64,000 bases of DNA, taken from Thiomicrorhabdus aquaedulcis (lineage in GTDB: Bacteria; Pseudomonadota; Gammaproteobacteria; Thiomicrospirales; Thiomicrospiraceae). How positions within the stretch are numbered: the stretch's first letter is position 1; every line of letters starts with the position of its first letter. The translations under genes and the position numbers were made by a program. Of the stretch, positions 48,560 to 57,631 are shown piece after piece. The stretch spans positions 1,674,001 through 1,738,000 of the forward strand of contig NZ_AP018722.1 of NCBI RefSeq assembly GCF_004001325.1, read 5' to 3'. The notes under the pieces were generated by a model that worked only from the letters and a program-made list of their open reading frames with translations, was not told where the DNA came from and ran no database searches.

Positions 48560-49912
48560 TTACAAACGCGTTACGTCCATGGTGCCGGTTGCCAAACGCA
48601 AGCGGGCTTTTTCTACATTGGTTTCGTACTGCGCCCCAACCAAGTCGGCACGGGCTTTGTCTAGCTGAGTTTGGCTCGCCAATACTTCGGTAATGGTGGC
48701 CACGCCGTTGTTAAAGCGTTGCATAATTAAACGCTGAGCTTCTTCGGCCTGCTCAACCGCCAATACATCCGCTTGCACTTGCTGTTTGTAAATTTGCAAT
48801 TTACGCCACGCGGTCATCACCTCTAAACGCGCTTTGTTAGACTCGGACTGAACGGTCGCCTTTTGCTGCGCGGCGGCGGCATTGGCCATATCGACCGAAT
48901 GATTGGTCACACCAAAATCGGTGATTTTCCAAGACACCATTCCGGCTACGGTATAAGAGCTGCTGCTTAAGCCTAAGTTTTGATCGTTCCAGTCTTGGCG
49001 CAACATAATGTTAAAGTTAGGGTAGTAGGCCGCTTTGGCTTCGTCTACCGCAAACTCCGACACATTAGCCTCTTTACGCTTGGCTTCTAATTGTGGATTG
49101 TCGGCCAAGGTTAACCCTACCAACTCGTCCATCGATTCGGTGGGCAGACTTAAATCTTGACGCGCACCCACGTCTAATGGCGCACCAGGCTCCATGCTCA
49201 TTAACATTCTTAAGTTGTCTAGGGCAATTTGCTCTTGGCCTTGGGCTTTCATTAAGGCCACACTGGCGCTTGACTCATTTACCTGGGCGCTTAAAAACTC
49301 CGAGCGCACCAAAACACCTTGTTCTACCAAACTTTGGGTGGTTTTTACAAAACTTTGAGCGGTTAATTTAGCTTGTTCGGCCACAGCGATGTATGCGCGC
49401 GCGGCGTGCACCGATTCGTATGCCTGATAAATGTGATAGGTCAGCATTTGTTGCACCGCCACGTTGCCTTGGCGCGCTGCTTCAATCATGGCGGCAGCTT
49501 GATTTTCATATGACGTAACAATGCCGCCATTGTAAATGGGCACCAGCATTTCTAAGCGCGTGTTAAAGTCGGTGTGAGCGTCGGGATCGTTTAACCTTTC
49601 AACAATAAAATCCTCTTGCACTACTTCACGCTGTTGCAACTTCATCCCAAACACATTTAAGGCATTATTTGAGTTGGCGGCGGTAAACGAGGCGGTTATT
49701 TGTGGCAAACGGCTTGATTGCGCCTTGCCCAAAGCCGATTGCGCTTGTTCAATACGCGCACCACTTACCCGCATTTCGGGGTTTTGACTGAGTGCGTTGT
49801 CCACACACATTTTAAAATCTAAGGTTTGCGCCAAGGCCGCTGCAGGCATTAAACACGACAACGCCATGGCCAGGACCGTTAGTTTTTGTTTAAAAGGTTT
49901 TTGGTGTTTCAT
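48560..49912 (-). CDS. TolC-family outer-membrane efflux protein
   Basis: The exit duct of the same efflux system, 450 residues with a signal peptide ending in ALAQT. Two OEP repeats contain long helices (for example SALGKAQSSRLPQITASF and YYPNFNIMLRQ). The ATG at 49912 follows GGAGTGCGT. First gene of the operon, 97 bases before the adaptor. Confidence 0.92.
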   Translation of the reverse strand: MKHQKPFKQKLTVLAMALSCLMPAAALAQTLDFKMCVDNALSQNPEMRVSGARIEQAQSALGKAQSSRLPQITASFTAANSNNALNVFGMKLQQREVVQEDFIVERLNDPDAHTDFNTRLEMLVPIYNGGIVTSYENQAAAMIEAARQGNVAVQQMLTYHIYQAYESVHAARAYIAVAEQAKLTAQSFVKTTQSLVEQGVLVRSEFLSAQVNESSASVALMKAQGQEQIALDNLRMLMSMEPGAPLDVGARQDLSLPTESMDELVGLTLADNPQLEAKRKEANVSEFAVDEAKAAYYPNFNIMLRQDWNDQNLGLSSSSYTVAGMVSWKITDFGVTNHSVDMANAAAAQQKATVQSESNKARLEVMTAWRKLQIYKQQVQADVLAVEQAEEAQRLIMQRFNNGVATITEVLASQTQLDKARADLVGAQYETNVEKARLRLATGTMDVTRL

Positions 49913-50098
49913 ACGCACTCCACAAAATGAGTTTTAAAAATGTAAAAGAGAATTGGGTGGTTTATTTGCCTGTGTGTCCAGGATCATTTATGGGTCTATG
50001 CATGCTTAAGTAAGCCCACGTTTTCGTACAAACGCTTAACACAAACGCTTAATTTGCTAACCATATCCATAATTAGGTCATAACTCAAGCTTATTAAA

Positions 50099-50118
50099 AT
50101 ATAAGAATTTTCTTATAT
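50099..50118. promoter_or_regulatory. AT-rich palindromic operator candidate for the RND operon
   Basis: ATATAAGAA and TTCTTATAT are exact inverted repeats around two T, in the 283-base gap upstream of the tolC-like gene. Related TATAAG half-sites recur at about 50131-50136 and 50146-50151. This is what a dimeric repressor site looks like; no regulator gene lies next to it. Confidence 0.45.
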
Positions 50119-50195
50119 AAAGTTGGGCATTATAAGACTTTTAACATATAAGTAAATTCTAATATGTAAATCTAAGCTTAAAAGACCTTACATTT

Positions 50196-50918
50196 TTAAT
50201 AAATTGCCAGCACGGTGTTTTTTAACCAGACCAATTCACCGTGAAAAAAATGGCTGGCTTTGCCACGCCAATACACGTCGGCCATCATCGTGTGGTTGTC
50301 GTTATGAGCGGTGTTGGCGCTCATAACCCAAGTTAAAATAGCCTGCGCATTCACCACTTCGTCTTGCCCGCCCTGAATCACCACCCAGGGTACGTCTTGC
50401 ACGTGCAATCCATTAAAATCATACAAGCCTACGGGTGGCGCTACGGTGCAGATGCCTTTTATAAACGGCTTATAATCGTTTAACCAGGCCTGGTTAAGTG
50501 CCTGCAAGGTAACGTAACTGCCAAACGAAAACCCCGCTAACACAATATGTTCGGCCTTAAAACGCTGACTTGCCCAACTTAAAACAGCCGCCAAATCGTC
50601 TTGTTCGCCCGCGCCATGATCGTGCAAGCCGCTACTTTGCCCCACGCCTCTAAAGTTGTAGGCGACGGTGATGTAACCCAAACTTAAAAATGCGCGTTCT
50701 AACGTAGTGATTACCTTATTATTCATAGTGCCGCCGTATAAAGGGTGCGGATGACTCAACACCACCAACTTAACCAGGCCTGGTGATGATGATATTTGTG
50801 CTGCCGCAGTAAACTCCAATGCATCGGCTTTAGGCTGTTTGCAACGCACTTCGATGGCACCGACCGCTCCGTTAATTAAGACCGTATTAATGCCGCTTAT
50901 TGTTTCTAAGTTTTTCAT
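50196..50918 (-). CDS. alpha/beta hydrolase
   Basis: A 240-residue serine hydrolase-like protein. LSHPHPLYGGTMNNKVI near residues 58-74, the nucleophile elbow LAGFSFGSYVTL near 133-144, and the C-terminal GKASHFFHGEL with a histidine make a triad plausible. It matches the COG2945-like hydrolase group. ATG at 50918 with GGAG six bases upstream. Two CCAGGCCTGG copies lie inside (50484, 50774) and one just upstream (50937). Substrate unknown. Confidence 0.88.
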   Translation of the reverse strand: MKNLETISGINTVLINGAVGAIEVRCKQPKADALEFTAAAQISSSPGLVKLVVLSHPHPLYGGTMNNKVITTLERAFLSLGYITVAYNFRGVGQSSGLHDHGAGEQDDLAAVLSWASQRFKAEHIVLAGFSFGSYVTLQALNQAWLNDYKPFIKGICTVAPPVGLYDFNGLHVQDVPWVVIQGGQDEVVNAQAILTWVMSANTAHNDNHTMMADVYWRGKASHFFHGELVWLKNTVLAIY

Positions 50919-50935
50919 TTGCCACTCCAAAGTTA

Positions 50936-50947
50936 ACCAGGCCTGGT
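50936..50947. repeat. CCAGGCCTGG palindrome in the hydrolase-pdxB divergent gap
   Basis: ACCAGGCCTGGT lies 18 bases upstream of the hydrolase start codon, within the shared upstream region of the two divergent genes. A regulatory role is possible but this copy is one of many. Confidence 0.75.
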
Positions 50948-51038
50948 CACATTAAATTAACGTACAAAACGCGTACCCATAAGCGCTAAAGATGTCGTAC
51001 CATATTGGCTCTAAAATTTGTTACCAAGGCCACGCAAC

Positions 51039-52250
51039 ATGTCACATACAACGCCCCCCGTCACGCCCTCTACAAAAACCATCATCATCGACGACGCTGT
51101 GCCCTATGCGCAGGCCATGTTTGGACACTTGGGAAACGTGATTACCGTACCCGGCAAAGACATTACCGCGCACACCGTGCAAAACGCCGACGCGCTTATT
51201 GTGCGCTCGCGCACTCAAGTCAACGCCGAGCTGCTGCAACACAGCCAAGTGCAATTTGTGGGCAGTACCGTGGTGGGGTTAGACCACATTGACCAGGCCT
51301 GGTTAACGCAAAACAACATTACGTTTTACAGCGCCCAAGGCTGCAACGCCAATTCGGTGGCCGAATTTGTGATAAACGCGCTGTTTGAGTTAGCCCAACA
51401 CAACCACTTTGACCTTAGCCAAAAAACACTCGGGATTATAGGGGTAGGGCACGTGGGCAGTTTATTGCACCAAAAAGCCCAAGCTTTAGGCATGACTTGC
51501 TTGCTTAACGACCCGCCACGCGAAAGAGCACTAGAAAGATCACGTGAAAATTCACGAGAAAAAGCGCCATTAAACAGCGCGCAATCCACTCATCTTGAGT
51601 TTGTCGACCTTAACACCGCCTTAAAAGCCGACATTATAAGCTTTCACACCCCGCTCACCTTAAGGGGCGTGGACGCCACCTACCACTTGTTAAACCAACA
51701 ACGTCTGGCGCACATAAATCCACAACAAATTATTGTTAACGCCGCACGCGGCGGCATTATTGACGAAACTGCCTGGGTCAACACCCCCACGCAAGCCAAT
51801 ATTATAGACTGCTGGGAAAACGAACCCCATATAAATCCCGCACTCTACCAAACCGCCTACTTGGCCACGCCGCACATTGCTGGCCACTCGTTTGAAGCCA
51901 AACTAGCCGGCAGCACCATGGTATACAACGCCCTGTGCCAAGCCTGGAACATTGCCCCACAAACCCACTGGCAAACTCATTTACCCCCTGCCCCTGCCGT
52001 AATTCACCCCAAAACCACTCCATCGCAAACGGTGCAAAGCGTGGTGCAACAGGTGTTAAGTGCCACACATAACGTGCAACACGACGACCAAGCCATACGT
52101 AAGAACAATATAACCGACACTTATAACGCTTACGAAACCTATCGCCGCCACTACCCCGTACACCACGAATGGGTCAAACAACGCTTTACCACCACCGGCA
52201 ACCAACAAGCCGACAACCTATTGACTTTACTAGGGTTTACCAAACTATAA
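51039..52250 (+). CDS. pdxB: 4-phosphoerythronate dehydrogenase
   Basis: Oxidises 4-phosphoerythronate in the pyridoxal phosphate pathway. D-2-hydroxyacid dehydrogenase fold: FVGSTVVGLDHID near 77-89, GIIGVGHVGSLLHQ near 140-153, NAARGGIIDE, and the catalytic histidine in TPHIAGHSFEAK, the PdxB-specific form. The C-terminal dimerisation domain is present. At 403 residues it is slightly long because of inserts such as ERALERSRENSREKA near 176-190. ATG at 51039 is chosen; an in-frame upstream start is unconserved. The CCAGGCCTGG at 51293 encodes DQAWL. Confidence 0.9.
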   Translation: MSHTTPPVTPSTKTIIIDDAVPYAQAMFGHLGNVITVPGKDITAHTVQNADALIVRSRTQVNAELLQHSQVQFVGSTVVGLDHIDQAWLTQNNITFYSAQGCNANSVAEFVINALFELAQHNHFDLSQKTLGIIGVGHVGSLLHQKAQALGMTCLLNDPPRERALERSRENSREKAPLNSAQSTHLEFVDLNTALKADIISFHTPLTLRGVDATYHLLNQQRLAHINPQQIIVNAARGGIIDETAWVNTPTQANIIDCWENEPHINPALYQTAYLATPHIAGHSFEAKLAGSTMVYNALCQAWNIAPQTHWQTHLPPAPAVIHPKTTPSQTVQSVVQQVLSATHNVQHDDQAIRKNNITDTYNAYETYRRHYPVHHEWVKQRFTTTGNQQADNLLTLLGFTKL

Positions 52251-52438
52251 CGCACTCAAAAAACCGTAAAATAAGTGCCCCCATGCACTCACGCATTAGC
52301 GTATAAGAATCTGTTAATAAAATAATATTATTACTCAACAAAAAAAATCACATTTTCTTTTGTTGCACTTAGGAGTAACCTTGTTAACAAATTTGGTTAG
52401 CCCAACTTTTACACCCAAAATAACAACGGAGAAAACAC

Positions 52439-53008
52439 ATGAAATTAATCACACTATTTAAAGCCGGTATTTTAGCCGCCGCCGTCACCACCCTATCAGG
52501 TTGCGGAACCATCAACGCCATTGGCAACCTAAACGAAGGCGCAGGCGGCACATTTATGGAAGTTTGGGACAAATGGGTTGAAGCCGAAGGCGACATCGCT
52601 GACGCCACCATGTGGGAAGTAAAAGTTGAAGAAGGCGTAAAACTAGAAGACGTTATCGACGCCATCAATGCCGTAGGCGTTAACCGCAACATCAAAAACG
52701 TAGGCGAACTACCCTTGTCAGAAGAGCTTAAAGCCCGTGGCGTAGCGTCTGGCGTTATTCACGTAATGTCATTCTGCAACCCAGAAACTGCGCGTAAAAT
52801 GATTGACTTCTCTCCTGCAATGGCCGGATTTTTACCTTGCCGCGTAAACATTGTTGAAGAAGCCGATGGCCTACATATCTACACTATGAACATGGACATG
52901 GCCATTAAAATGGGCAAAAAAATGCCACCTGAGTTGTTAGAAGCCACTTTAGACGTGCGTAACACCATGTGGGAAATGCTAGAAAAAGGTGCAAAAGGCG
53001 AGTTCTAA
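52439..53008 (+). CDS. DUF302 lipoprotein
   Basis: An exported lipoprotein of 189 residues: signal peptide with lipobox TLSGC, then a DUF302-type domain with FCNPETARKMIDFSPAMAGF and LPCRVNIVEEADGLHIYTM. DUF302 proteins are of unknown function and common in sulfur-oxidising bacteria. ATG with GGAG seven to eight bases upstream. Transcribed alone; an identical 22-bp palindrome and a terminator follow. Confidence 0.85.
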   Translation: MKLITLFKAGILAAAVTTLSGCGTINAIGNLNEGAGGTFMEVWDKWVEAEGDIADATMWEVKVEEGVKLEDVIDAINAVGVNRNIKNVGELPLSEELKARGVASGVIHVMSFCNPETARKMIDFSPAMAGFLPCRVNIVEEADGLHIYTMNMDMAIKMGKKMPPELLEATLDVRNTMWEMLEKGAKGEF

Positions 53009-53010
53009 GC

Positions 53011-53032
53011 CTTTAACCAGGCCTGGTTAAAG
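53011..53032. repeat. 22-bp CCAGGCCTGG palindrome after the DUF302 gene
   Basis: Starts two bases after the stop codon and is identical over 22 bp to the copy at 27732-27753, with CTTTAA/TTAAAG arms. Confidence 0.85.
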
Positions 53033-53077
53033 CATTATTAATAACGTTATTAACATTGTTATTAACCTTAACCAGGC

Positions 53078-53121
53078 AAAAAACCGCCTTTAATCGTTAC
53101 ATTTTAAAGCGCGGTTTTTTT
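53078..53121 (+). terminator. intrinsic terminator
   Basis: AAAAAACCGCCTTTAA pairs with TTAAAGCGCGGTTTTTTT (one bulged base) and is followed by T. It ends the DUF302 transcript. The remaining 53122-53361 stretch is AT-rich and holds the promoter of the FadL-type gene, which I could not pinpoint. Confidence 0.75.
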
Positions 53122-53361
53122 ATACCTAATATTTATACCCTACATATTAACCCTTACTTAAAAAATGCGTATAATCGCCCGAAAAACCAATCTTATGGGC
53201 GTTAAGCATTAGTAATGTCTAATATAAGAAATTAATCGTATTAATCAGTCATTAAATTTATTTGATTATCCAAACAAATAAAATTAATGCATAGTGGCAA
53301 CCGAATCAAAGACAGACCACCGTCTGTTACAAACAACAACAACAAAGTGAGTCAAAACAGC

Positions 53362-54699
53362 ATGAAAAAAACTAACCTAACAAAAACCAAATTAGCTTTA
53401 GCCATCGCCACCGCGGCCATGATCTCTACTCCAGTACTAGCCACCAACGGTGACACTTTAATTGGTTTAGGCGCACAAGCTCGCGCACTAGGCGGAACAG
53501 GAACAGCCGCATTTTTTGGTTCAGAAAACGCATTGACAAACCCAGCATTGCTAGGTAAATCGCAAGGTACAGAGTTTTCGATTGGCGGAACTTTGTTTAA
53601 GCCTAATGTAAAAGCGACTAGTAATGTTGCAACAGCAGTTTCAGCTGCTTTTGGCGTGCCTGGAGCAACTAATGACCCAGTCTCTCAAACCAGCGACAAT
53701 GACACTAACGTAATTCCAGAAGTATCAATGTCAACCCGCATTAACGAAAACCTAACATTTGGTCTAGGCATGTTTGGTTCTGCTGGTATGGGTGTGGACT
53801 ATCGCGATACTGACGCACTGTTTAATGGCTACAGTAACCTACAAATTATGAAGTTTGCCCCTACTCTTGCTTATAACGAAGCTAATTTTGGTATCGGTTT
53901 TGCACCAGTTATTCAGTATGGCTCACTAGATATTAATTATGATACTGATGGTGATGCAACTAATGGCGGCCAAGGAAACGGCATGTCGACTGACCTAGGC
54001 TATGGCTTTAACCTAGGGGCTTATTTTGATGTCACCAAAGACTTTACTCTTGGTTTAGCTTACCAATCAGCTATTTCAATGGAATACAAAGATCAAGTTT
54101 CTGTTGCAGCTGCCGGATTTGGCTTACCTCAACAAGGTGTTAACCTAGGCGACAAACTAGAACAGCCCGCTGAAATCAAAATTGGTGCGGCTTACACTAT
54201 GGGTAACATTATGTTGACTGCAGACGCCAAGCAAATCAAATGGGCGGATGCTGAAGGTTATAAAGACTTTAATTGGGAAGATCAAAATGTATTTGGTTTA
54301 GGCGCTAAATACACTGGACAAGGTTACTGGGTTGGCGCGGGTTACAACTTTGGTTCTGATCCAATCAAAAAAATCAACGACAATACTTATACTGGCCAAG
54401 CTGTTGATTTGTTTAACAACCACTTCTTCCCAGCCGTTGTTGAAAGCCACATTACCTTTGGTGGTGGTTACAGCTTAACTAAAAACATGATGATTGAAGG
54501 TGCAGTAGTCTATGCACCAGAAGTCACTAAAACCGTTAACACTTCAGCTGTAAGTGCAGGTTTAGCATATCAAGGTGCCATTGATGATGGGCAAGATGCT
54601 GATGTTGCTGCTGGTGTTGCAGGTTCTGTTGGTGGAACGAGTCACGAAGTCAACCATTCACAAATCGGTTACACTGTTGCTCTAAAAATGAATTTCTAA
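53362..54699 (+). CDS. FadL/OmpP1-type outer-membrane transporter
   Basis: A 445-residue outer-membrane beta-barrel for hydrophobic compounds. The signal peptide ends in VLATNGDTLIGLGAQARALG, where the mature N-terminus resembles the FadL hatch (NGxxLxGxGxxARGxGG). LTNPALLG and the alternating barrel strands follow, and the last residue is phenylalanine (VALKMNF), the barrel-assembly signal. I chose the ATG at 53362 because the signal peptide starts there; an in-frame ATG 75 bases upstream lacks a site. Substrate unknown. Confidence 0.87.
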   Translation: MKKTNLTKTKLALAIATAAMISTPVLATNGDTLIGLGAQARALGGTGTAAFFGSENALTNPALLGKSQGTEFSIGGTLFKPNVKATSNVATAVSAAFGVPGATNDPVSQTSDNDTNVIPEVSMSTRINENLTFGLGMFGSAGMGVDYRDTDALFNGYSNLQIMKFAPTLAYNEANFGIGFAPVIQYGSLDINYDTDGDATNGGQGNGMSTDLGYGFNLGAYFDVTKDFTLGLAYQSAISMEYKDQVSVAAAGFGLPQQGVNLGDKLEQPAEIKIGAAYTMGNIMLTADAKQIKWADAEGYKDFNWEDQNVFGLGAKYTGQGYWVGAGYNFGSDPIKKINDNTYTGQAVDLFNNHFFPAVVESHITFGGGYSLTKNMMIEGAVVYAPEVTKTVNTSAVSAGLAYQGAIDDGQDADVAAGVAGSVGGTSHEVNHSQIGYTVALKMNF

Positions 54700-54727
54700 T
54701 TTAACCTTTCGTTAATTTAGAACCTTC

Positions 54728-54763
54728 AAAAGCCGCGTTAGTTTTTCTAACGCGGCTTTTTTT
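54728..54763 (+). terminator. intrinsic terminator after the FadL-type gene
   Basis: AAAGCCGCGTTAG and CTAACGCGGCTTT form a perfect 13-bp stem around a five-base loop and are followed by T. Confidence 0.9.
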
Positions 54764-54792
54764 ATACCCAAATTCCGTGAAACTCTTTTATA

Positions 54793-54905
54793 CCATGCAA
54801 AAAACCATCGTCATGCCGTGCCACGACACGGCATCTACACCGCACGCCCAACACGTATTAGATTGCGGGTCAAGCCCGCAATGACAAACGTCTACAAACC
54901 AACCA
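54793..54905. repeat. two-hairpin intergenic repeat, copy 1
   Basis: Contains the hairpins ATGCCGTGCCACGACACGGCAT and ATTGCGGGTCAAGCCCGCAAT separated by about 23 variable bases, within a longer match to 55597-55698 that includes the flanks CCATGCAAAAA and CAAACCAACCA. Such GTCATGCCGTG/CCCGCAATGAC elements are common intergenic repeats in Proteobacteria. A GGGTCAGAGTCAA stretch follows at 54913. Confidence 0.85.
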
Positions 54906-55021
54906 AAATAAATGGGTCAGAGTCAAAATAAAAGAACATCCACTTTTCCTTTTCCTAATATACATTTCTATTTAAGCCTGCTATATTAAGATGCGATAAC
55001 GTACGTCATAAAGGAGGCGTC

Positions 55022-55264
55022 ATGCCAATACTCAATAGCACTCAAGCGCGTGCAAATTTTTATGGCTTACTTACTCAAGTCAATGAATCGCATGAACCCG
55101 TCACCATTACCGGTAAAAAGGGCAATGCTGTATTGATTGCTGAAGAAGACTGGCAGGCCATTAATGAAACCCTTCATTTATTGTCGATTCCGGGTTTACG
55201 TGAATCGGTGATTGAGGGGTTGCATACCCCGCTAGATGAATGCAGCACCGAGTTAAACTGGTAG
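55022..55264 (+). CDS. yefM: YefM/Phd-family antitoxin
   Basis: An 80-residue antitoxin whose N-terminal DNA-binding half (STQARANFYGLLTQVNESHE) is typical and whose C-terminal tail would wrap the toxin. A strong AGGAGG precedes the ATG. The toxin gene starts four bases after the stop. GATAACGTACGTCATA just upstream is a short palindrome that may be the autoregulatory operator. The pair is bracketed by direct copies of the two-hairpin repeat. Confidence 0.92.
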   Translation: MPILNSTQARANFYGLLTQVNESHEPVTITGKKGNAVLIAEEDWQAINETLHLLSIPGLRESVIEGLHTPLDECSTELNW

Positions 55265-55268
55265 CCTT

Positions 55269-55532
55269 ATGGTTTGGCAATTGGTCTATACCAAACAAGC
55301 ACAAAAAGATGCAAAGAAACTGGCCGGCAGTGGTTTAAAAAATCAAGCCCAGCAATTATTGGCACTGCTTGAACAAGACCCATTTCTTACGCCACCGCGC
55401 TATGAAAAACTCGTTGGTGATTTGCAAGGAGCGTATTCAAGGCGAATTAACATCCAGCATCGCATTGTTTACCAAGTACTTGAAGCGCAGAGAACCGTTA
55501 AGGTGCTGCGCCTTTGGACGCATTACGAATAA
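55269..55532 (+). CDS. yoeB: YoeB/Txe-family toxin (mRNA interferase)
   Basis: An 87-residue ribosome-dependent endoribonuclease of the RelE fold. PRYEKLVGDLQGAYSRRIN and QHRIVYQVL, then VLRLWTHYE, are the family signature, with the catalytic glutamate, arginine and terminal His-Tyr present. It looks intact. Encoded directly after its antitoxin. Confidence 0.93.
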   Translation: MVWQLVYTKQAQKDAKKLAGSGLKNQAQQLLALLEQDPFLTPPRYEKLVGDLQGAYSRRINIQHRIVYQVLEAQRTVKVLRLWTHYE

Positions 55533-55596
55533 TCACCGCTTAAAGATGAAACCCCCTAACCTCAAAACCAATAAATAGGGTCAGCAATAAATGGCG

Positions 55597-55698
55597 CCAT
55601 GCAAAAACCCATCGTCATGCCGTGCCACGACACGGCATCTTTACCGCGCGCCTTAGATTGCGGGTCAAGCCCGCAATGACGCATCTGCAAACCAACCA
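55597..55698. repeat. two-hairpin intergenic repeat, copy 2
   Basis: Direct copy of 54793-54905, on the other side of the toxin-antitoxin pair, preceded by GGGTCAG at 55578. Its right end runs into a CCAGGCCTGG palindrome at 55696-55705. The remaining bases to 55864 show no gene. Confidence 0.85.
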
Positions 55699-55864
55699 GG
55701 CCTGGCATCTCCTGCGGCTTTAAAATAGTCTGTAAGCGCAAGGTTCAACCATTTTCAGGCCTCTTTTGACGCTTTAACCGCCTTAAACATCTTTTTTTTA
55801 ACCCGAGCCTTTTTTGTTTTGGGCTTTTTGTGCATACTAGGCAAAAAATAAGGGGCTTAAAAGC

Positions 55865-56719
55865 ATGTCAAACATTTTAATTGTGGGTTGTGGCGACATT
55901 GGTTGCCAGTTAGGAACTCAATTAACCGCTCAAGGCCATAAAGTATTTGGTCTACGTCGCAACATTGCGGCCTTGCCCGATTGCATTACGCCCATAGGTG
56001 CCGACTTAGCGCAACCTTTGCCCGCCCTGCCGCAAGACATCGACTATGTGTTTTACATGACCTCAGCCGGCAAATACAAAGACCCTGCGTACTATCAAGC
56101 CTATGTGCAAGGCTTACGCAACACCTTAAACGCTTTAAAACTGCAAACCACGCCCATTAAACGCCTGTTTTTTATCTCTAGCACCTCGGTATTTGGTCAA
56201 AGCGATGGCCAAAAAGTCACCGAAGCCAGCCCAACCGTTAGCAATAATTTTTCGACCAAACGTATTTTAGAAGGCGAAGAGTTGGCGTTAAGCAGTGATG
56301 TCGCGACCACCATTGTGCGTTTTGGCGGTATTTACGGCCCTGGCCGCACCCATTTAATTGAGTTGGTTAAACACGGCAAAGCCCATTGCATGGACGACGT
56401 GTGGAGCAACCGCATTCACTCGGCCGATTGCGTAGGCATGTTAATGCACCTAATGCAGTTAAACGAAACAGCCCCTGAGCAAGTAGAACCCCTTTACATT
56501 GGAGTAGACAACCTACCCACCCTGTCGTGTGACGTGTACAACTGGATTGCCGAACAACTCAGCGTACCCGAAGTGGAATACAACGAACCCACCGAAAACT
56601 CACGCGTTCAACGCAGCAACAAACGTTTGTCTAACGCCAAAATCCGCGCCACCGGCTACGAGTTTATATACCCCACCTACCAAGACGGCTACCAAGAAAT
56701 TTTGGAAGATTATTTGTGA
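55865..56719 (+). CDS. NAD-dependent epimerase/dehydratase family protein (YeeZ-like)
   Basis: An extended short-chain dehydrogenase of 284 residues. ILIVGCGDIGCQLGTQL at the N-terminus is the GxGxxG-type nucleotide site; FISSTSVFGQSDGQ and VRFGGIYGPGR follow. The usual YxxxK is not evident (NNFSTKRILEGEEL occupies that place), as in YeeZ-like proteins. Substrate unknown. It stands between repeat clusters. Confidence 0.85.
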   Translation: MSNILIVGCGDIGCQLGTQLTAQGHKVFGLRRNIAALPDCITPIGADLAQPLPALPQDIDYVFYMTSAGKYKDPAYYQAYVQGLRNTLNALKLQTTPIKRLFFISSTSVFGQSDGQKVTEASPTVSNNFSTKRILEGEELALSSDVATTIVRFGGIYGPGRTHLIELVKHGKAHCMDDVWSNRIHSADCVGMLMHLMQLNETAPEQVEPLYIGVDNLPTLSCDVYNWIAEQLSVPEVEYNEPTENSRVQRSNKRLSNAKIRATGYEFIYPTYQDGYQEILEDYL

Positions 56720-56770
56720 TTGCCTCTTAACAGCACACCACGATAAAACCAAGTAACGTAAATTTTTCAA

Positions 56771-57008
56771 GCTAAGCAACGCAAACCCGTCATACCGTGC
56801 CACGACACGGCATCTACCGCGTTCTTGGCAATAGATTGCGGGTCAAGCCCGCAATGACAAGTTATTTTATTTACAAATCAGCCTGTCAAGCCAAGTAACT
56901 TAAATCCGTCATGCCGTGCCACGACACGGCATCTAACACGTTCTTGGCAATAGATTGCAGGTCAAGCCCGCAATGACACGTTATTTTATTTACAAATCAG
57001 CCTGTCAA
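56771..57008. repeat. tandem pair of 119-bp two-hairpin repeats
   Basis: Two direct copies, about 56771-56889 and 56890-57008, of the same CGTCATGCCGTG ... CCCGCAATGAC element together with GTTATTTTATTTACAAATCA and CCTGTCAAG tails. The second copy overlaps the fxsA stop codon by a few bases. Together with the two upstream copies this makes four in 2.2 kb. Confidence 0.9.
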
Positions 57009-57502
57009 GACTTCTTCGAATCGTCCTGCGCGGGATTTTCTAGTTCACCTTCAATAACATGACCTTTGCTGGTGTGTTTGAGTTGTTTTTGGCTGTTGTG
57101 TGTTTCACTCCATTGCCCGTCGTAGTATTGGCCTTGGGTGCGGCTTTTAAAGCGATAGGCTTGGCCTTGCATGCTTTTTTTAATAAAGTACTGGCGCACC
57201 GGTGTAATTAAAAACAACACCCCAACAGCATCGGTAATAAGCCCAGGTACAAACAGCAACAACCCGCCTATAAATATAAACACACCTTCTAACAAAGCAT
57301 CTTGTGGGGCTTGGCCTTGCGCCATCGCTATTTGGGCTTTTTGCATGGTGGCCAAACCTTGACTGCGCATTAACGCCAATCCAATAAACGCGCTGGCCAC
57401 CACCCATAAAACGGTGGTTAACGCGCCAATGGCACCGCCAACCTGAATCAGTACATAAAGCTCAAGCAATGGAATCAATACAAATAATAATAAAATTTTC
57501 AT
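57005..57502 (-). CDS. fxsA: FxsA family membrane protein
   Basis: A 165-residue inner-membrane protein; FxsA overproduction in E. coli suppresses F exclusion of phage T7. Helices at about 3-20, 25-45 and 75-100, with GGLLLFVPGLITDAVG as the signature. The hydrophilic tail is longer than in E. coli. Its stop codon lies in the neighbouring repeat. Physiological role unknown. Confidence 0.9.
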   Translation of the reverse strand: MKILLLFVLIPLLELYVLIQVGGAIGALTTVLWVVASAFIGLALMRSQGLATMQKAQIAMAQGQAPQDALLEGVFIFIGGLLLFVPGLITDAVGVLFLITPVRQYFIKKSMQGQAYRFKSRTQGQYYDGQWSETHNSQKQLKHTSKGHVIEGELENPAQDDSKKS

Positions 57503-57631
57503 TTAACGGTCTCTTTGGGTGTATTTGAGGGTAAAATCATGGACTAACTTTGACTTTATGGCGTTATTACTTGCAACCGCATCGGTAAACAAGTGGTCAC
57601 CATAAACAAAACCTATGCGCGAGAGAATACC

